A stretch of 18,224 bases of DNA from Coxiellaceae bacterium UBA1530 (GTDB lineage: Bacteria; Pseudomonadota; Gammaproteobacteria; Coxiellales; Coxiellaceae), in the NCBI GenBank assembly GCA_002323325.1, contig DCQA01000003.1, positions 1 through 18,224 of the forward strand, read 5' to 3'. Shown here in pieces: positions 15,551-18,224 of the stretch. The notes beneath the pieces are model-generated. The model was not told the origin of the DNA, did not search any database, and saw only the letters and a program-made list of their open reading frames with translations. The number at the start of each line of letters is the position of its first letter. Position 1 is the first letter of the stretch. The position numbers and the translations under genes are program-made.

Positions 15551-15826
15551 ATGAATATTAATAACATGACAACGACGATCTTTACGCTTCTCAATTATAA
15601 CAACACTATAAATCAAACACCCAATGAGCAGTCAAAAATGCATGTAGGGATAGAGGTTATCCTTCTTATTTCGCCAATGATGGTGGTAGCTTTTTGCGGG
15701 ATCTGTTTATCAAAAGGCGTTTGGTCTCATCGTAATCGTCATCCTACGTCATTGGATGAGTTTGAGAGACAGGTCGCTGATGGAAGTGATGAGGAATCCA
15801 AGTCTTCTGCACCGCTCGTTCTATAA
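15551..15826 (+). CDS. small single-span membrane protein, 91 residues
   Basis: Unrecognised. The polar N-terminus is rich in Asn and Thr, followed by one strong hydrophobic helix (about 33–52). Then comes a basic stretch, WSHRNRH (58–64), and an acidic Ser-rich tail ending SAPLVL. The positive charges after the helix suggest the tail is cytoplasmic. The ATG at 15551 has GGAAG 3–4 bases upstream (tight spacing); GTG at 15539 or ATG at 15566 are alternatives. It lies 61 bases before the carotenoid oxygenase on the same strand and could share its transcript. Short length and weak start signal keep confidence modest. Confidence 0.45.
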   Translation: MNINNMTTTIFTLLNYNNTINQTPNEQSKMHVGIEVILLISPMMVVAFCGICLSKGVWSHRNRHPTSLDEFERQVADGSDEESKSSAPLVL

Positions 15827-15887
15827 TGGGCATTGTCATTAATCTCCAAAGTAGATAGATTGTTACTCTCGCTAATTGGGGTTTCTG

Positions 15888-17276
15888 ATGATAATAAATC
15901 AATTAATGAATACGTTAGAAGAAGGTCATGTGGCAATTGTTGCTATTGAAGGCGATATTCCTGCTTGGCTGAATGGCCGATTTATATCCAACGGGCCGGG
16001 GCAATTTCAAGTTGGTAATACCCAGTTTAAGCACTGGTTTGATGGGTTTGCCTTACTCAAATCATTTTCTTTCAAGGAAGGCCATGTAGAAGTGAACGCT
16101 AAATATCTAAAAAGCTTACAGTACACAAAAAGTAATAAACGAGGTGAGCTTTTTTTAAGTGAGTTTGGTACTTCTAATCGTGGAATAACGGGTGTGATGA
16201 GAAATCTACTGTATGCTTCTAAATACGATAATACGAATATCAATATTGTACAAGTAGAGCAGGGTAAGCTAATTGCCATGACAGAAACAGCTAATGTAGT
16301 TGTTTTTGAAAAAGTGAGCTTAGATACAATGGCTATCGAAAAATATACTAAAGCTTTTACATTTCATGTTTCTACAGCTCATCCTATTCGTGATTACAAG
16401 CGAAACACTTTGGTTAACGTATCCATTAGGTTTGGTTATAAAAACCAATATAAAATTCTAGAGACTGATCTTTCTACAGGTAAGTGCGAGTGTATTGCAA
16501 GATATTACAGCAAAATACCTTTTTACATGCATAGTTTCGCTATGACCGAGAACTACGTAATTCTCTATCAAACCCCAGTTATTATTTCTACTCGAAAAGC
16601 ACTTTCACCTTGGAGGCCTATTATTGATGCAATGGATATAAAGCCAGAACTAGGCAGTAAGGTTATTGTCATAAATAGAAATAATGGTGAATCCAGCACT
16701 TTTACAACTGAAACCTTTTACTGCTTTCATAGTAGTAATGCTTATGAGAAAAATAATGACATTATATTGGATTTAATTACGACCAATCATGGTGATTACT
16801 CGATTTTTACATTGGATAATATGGATAAAAGAAAAAAATTCCAATCAAGCTTCGCTCGATTTACAATCAATATGAAAAAAAATGATTTACAGAAAAATAT
16901 TCTTTACAGTGATCGAATTGAGTTCCCTAGAATTAATGAAAGTGCATCTCTGACTAATGATTATACCTACAGCTATATGTGTAATAAAAGTAATAGCTCC
17001 TCTTTTTTTAATCAAATACTGAAGTTAAATGTAAAGACTAGTGAGGTTCAAGCTTGGCACTTGGATGATATTACTGTTGGAGAGCCTGTTTTTGTTCAGA
17101 ATGAAAAAAATAAGGATGATGGCATTTTAATGGTTTTGCTTCATGATGCTAAAAATAATCGATCAGGTATGGCCATCATTTGCAGTCAATCGCTTAAAAC
17201 AATTGCTATCGTATGGTTGTCATGCTTGTTTCCCCAAGGATTACACGGTCAATTTTTTCATGATGATGAGCAATAA
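15888..17276 (+). CDS. carotenoid oxygenase, RPE65/BCO family
   Basis: Fe(II)-dependent seven-bladed beta-propeller enzyme that cleaves carotenoids or apocarotenoids with O2, often to retinal-type products. The N-terminal signature NGPGQFQVG and HWFDGFALL (about 35–58) is intact. All four iron-binding histidines are present: His165 (STAHP), His215 (FYMHSF), His281 (YCFHSSNAYE) and His453 (GLHGQF). The EFGT block (about 92–95) and TETANVVVF (132–140) resemble the animal BCO/RPE65 branch more than plant or typical bacterial forms. Length is 462, against about 530 in animals. The ATG at 15888 has GGGG 6–7 bases upstream; an in-frame TTG at 15876 is less likely. Hand-counted 60-base samples inside the gene are only about 22–32% GC, well below the sec genes, which suggests lateral acquisition. 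No carotenoid biosynthesis or rhodopsin gene is in the window. Confidence 0.92.
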   Translation: MIINQLMNTLEEGHVAIVAIEGDIPAWLNGRFISNGPGQFQVGNTQFKHWFDGFALLKSFSFKEGHVEVNAKYLKSLQYTKSNKRGELFLSEFGTSNRGITGVMRNLLYASKYDNTNINIVQVEQGKLIAMTETANVVVFEKVSLDTMAIEKYTKAFTFHVSTAHPIRDYKRNTLVNVSIRFGYKNQYKILETDLSTGKCECIARYYSKIPFYMHSFAMTENYVILYQTPVIISTRKALSPWRPIIDAMDIKPELGSKVIVINRNNGESSTFTTETFYCFHSSNAYEKNNDIILDLITTNHGDYSIFTLDNMDKRKKFQSSFARFTINMKKNDLQKNILYSDRIEFPRINESASLTNDYTYSYMCNKSNSSSFFNQILKLNVKTSEVQAWHLDDITVGEPVFVQNEKNKDDGILMVLLHDAKNNRSGMAIICSQSLKTIAIVWLSCLFPQGLHGQFFHDDEQ

Positions 17277-17323
17277 TTTTGAGAATATTGCAGTGTTGAT
17301 GCGCGTGATCCTCAAAAAGATAA

Positions 17324-17650
17324 GCAGATACTGTAAGATTTATCACCCTTATACGAAAAGCTATTTTGGGAATCCTTACTTTGAAAACACGCATGGGATC
17401 AGTGAATAAAGGTTTTCATTTTTTAGGGATTCAGTTTACTGTGGCGCGAACCACAGCCAACTCCGATCATTATGAACAACCCCTATCATCGGTCGTGCTC
17501 ACGTTACACCCACGATCGATACGTCGTTCCATCGACAAACTAAGACTGAAGCAATATGATCTGCGTTGACTAGAACGTCAACGCTACTCCAGTGCAGATC
17601 ATCCTGCTTACGTGCAAAGACACTGGTGTCGATGGGCTAACTGGTGGTAA
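17324..17650 (+). pseudogene. 3' remnant of a reverse transcriptase gene (mobile element), interrupted by a stop
   Basis: The frame opens after a stop at 17321 and reads KTRMGSVNKGFHFLG (17384–17428). This is the conserved KT-x-x-G…GFxFLG block found after the palm domain of group-II-intron-like and related bacterial reverse transcriptases. It then runs through LHPRSIRRSIDKLRLKQ. An in-frame TGA lies at 17567–17569. The same frame continues beyond it with a plausible family C-terminus, including AYVQRHWCRWANWW, to TAA at 17648. The catalytic part with YADD is missing; the oxygenase ends only 47 bases upstream. So this is a 5'-truncated, stop-interrupted relic. GC here is about 50%, unlike the AT-rich gene beside it. 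The exact RT class cannot be told from this fragment. Confidence 0.7.
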
Positions 17651-17837
17651 AGACAGCATGCGTCTCTGTGTAGTGCCCGAATTACTCTCGTGATACGATG
17701 ACAAGAGATGAGTGATAAACTGACCTCTGATCTCGGAGTATAGCTAGCAGGAGTTTCGCCGGGGGCACTGCTGCTGTTGAGCTTCCTTCTCTTCACCTTT
17801 CTCTGTCTAGTGAACGATGTCGTTTTTCTCATCGCTA
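17651..17837. other. GC-richer flank of the RT remnant, no supported gene
   Basis: This stretch has about 50% GC like the RT remnant and probably belongs to the same mobile-element relic. In the RT frame it still reads as short protein-like pieces broken by stops (MSDKLTSDLGV, then LAGVSPGALLLLS). A long minus-strand open frame covers it (17608–17877), but I treat that as an antisense artefact. Confidence 0.4.
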
Positions 17838-18005
17838 CTAGTTTGGATACCAGTACCCGTTCGGATGCTGGGAGCAACAGCAGGTATTGTAGTTATTTTT
17901 CATGCATTGATTACATTCCTGTTCCGTTTTAGAAACACCACAAGCGCTCGAAATGGATGGTGATAATATCACTACAGTTATCAATATAGATAATATTCTT
18001 TTCAT
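17838..18005 (-). CDS. small cysteine-rich predicted secreted peptide, 55 residues
   Basis: From the ATG at 18005, MKRILSILITVVILSPSISSA is a textbook signal peptide (basic n-region, hydrophobic core, A at the cleavage position). The mature part would be 34 residues beginning at Cys22, with six cysteines: 22, 31, 34, 42, 43 and 44. These include a CNQC motif (31–34) and a CCC run (42–44). It ends in the aromatic GYWYPN. The residue at -3 (Ser) makes a lipoprotein unlikely, though Cys directly after the cleavage site keeps that open. GAG lies about 8 bases upstream. In-frame ATGs at 18017 and 18038 could extend it by 4 or 11 residues. Six Cys in 34 residues suggests a disulfide-stabilised or metal-binding peptide in the envelope. 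No family is recognised. Confidence 0.55.
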   Translation of the reverse strand: MKRILSILITVVILSPSISSACGVSKTEQECNQCMKNNYNTCCCSQHPNGYWYPN

Positions 18006-18224
18006 GTTTATTCTCATATTCTTATGCCGCAACAGCATCCGAGTTATTCTCTCAGTGTGCTTGCGTTTTTTCTCACGTATTTTTTATAGCATATGTATCT
18101 GGGTGTTGCTTTGAGATTTTTTTAACTTACCAATTTTTAATGTATTTTTTATTTTATTTACCGAGTGGTAGACTCGGAAATCACCATCTCAGCCTTCCCC
18201 TTTCATCTCTTGCTGAATCTGATG
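18006..18224. other. right-edge region, no supported gene
   Basis: AT-rich upstream region of the cysteine-rich peptide gene; a TATAAA on the minus strand (near 18083–18089) is a possible -10 box. A hairpin CCGAGT (18161–18166)/ACTCGG (18172–18177) with a 5-base loop lies further right. Eleven minus-strand codons run in from the window edge and end at TGA 18189–18191 and could be the tail of a gene outside the window, but this is too short to call. Confidence 0.4.

Noticed and set aside
15739..15936. Minus-strand open frame over the 91-residue membrane protein and the oxygenase start
   Set aside because: It mirrors the acidic Ser-rich coding strand, has no motif, and crosses two better-supported plus-strand genes.
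17608..17877. 89-codon minus-strand open frame over the RT remnant flank, rich in Arg/Ser
   Set aside because: It overlaps the RT pseudogene and the end of the cysteine-rich peptide gene, has no recognisable motif, and its basic Ser/Arg composition is typical of an antisense frame over a decayed gene.
18161..18177. Hairpin CCGAGT-GGTAG-ACTCGG as an intrinsic terminator
   Set aside because: There is no T-tract after the stem on either strand; the T-rich DNA lies on the wrong side for a plus-strand terminator and reads as A-rich on the minus strand.
18189..18224. Eleven minus-strand codons entering from the right edge and ending in TGA
   Set aside because: Could be the tail of a gene outside the window, but eleven codons are not evidence enough to call it.

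Overview
The window looks like the chromosome of a gammaproteobacterium of moderate-to-low GC. The best anchor is the conserved run tgt–yajC–secD–secF (1652–5996), arranged as in most Gammaproteobacteria. The proteins without recognisable relatives are membrane-hairpin proteins with long acidic/serine-rich tails, and there is a carotenoid oxygenase that reads more like the animal BCO/RPE65 branch. Both fit a host-associated, Legionellales-like organism, but that placement is inference and no marker here proves it.

Left part (1–5996): a tRNA-Ser(GGA) on the minus strand is cut by the window edge. After a 397-base gap comes a plus-strand operon of five genes with very short gaps. They are an acyl-CoA delta-9-type desaturase, queuine tRNA-ribosyltransferase (tgt), and the Sec accessory proteins YajC, SecD and SecF. 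SecD and SecF use the proton-motive force to pull exported proteins across the inner membrane. The desaturase immediately before tgt sits where queA is often found.

Middle part (5997–14182): accessory and metabolic genes. An unknown soluble 271-residue protein (minus) diverges from an unknown 475-residue membrane protein (plus). The latter has an apparent internal duplication and an acidic tail. Next is an MFS transporter of the metabolite:H+ symporter (MHS/ProP-like) type. It converges, with 3 bases between, on two minus-strand Rossmann genes: an SDR that has Ile where the catalytic Tyr normally sits, and a YeeZ-like epimerase-family protein. Two more minus-strand unknowns follow, one of 183 residues and one of 560 residues with membrane segments.

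Right part (14183–18224): coding density drops. It holds a small predicted secreted protein (minus), a palindrome-rich non-coding stretch, a small single-span membrane protein, and an intact and very AT-rich RPE65-family carotenoid oxygenase. Directly behind the oxygenase is the broken 3' end of a reverse transcriptase gene with higher GC. Next comes a tiny cysteine-rich secreted peptide gene (minus). The AT-rich oxygenase beside a mobile-element remnant points to a laterally acquired segment.

I see no CRISPR array, complete insertion sequence, prophage or defence system. The most interesting items are the oxygenase plus RT remnant, the cysteine-rich peptide, the SDR with the altered active site, and the two unknown membrane proteins.
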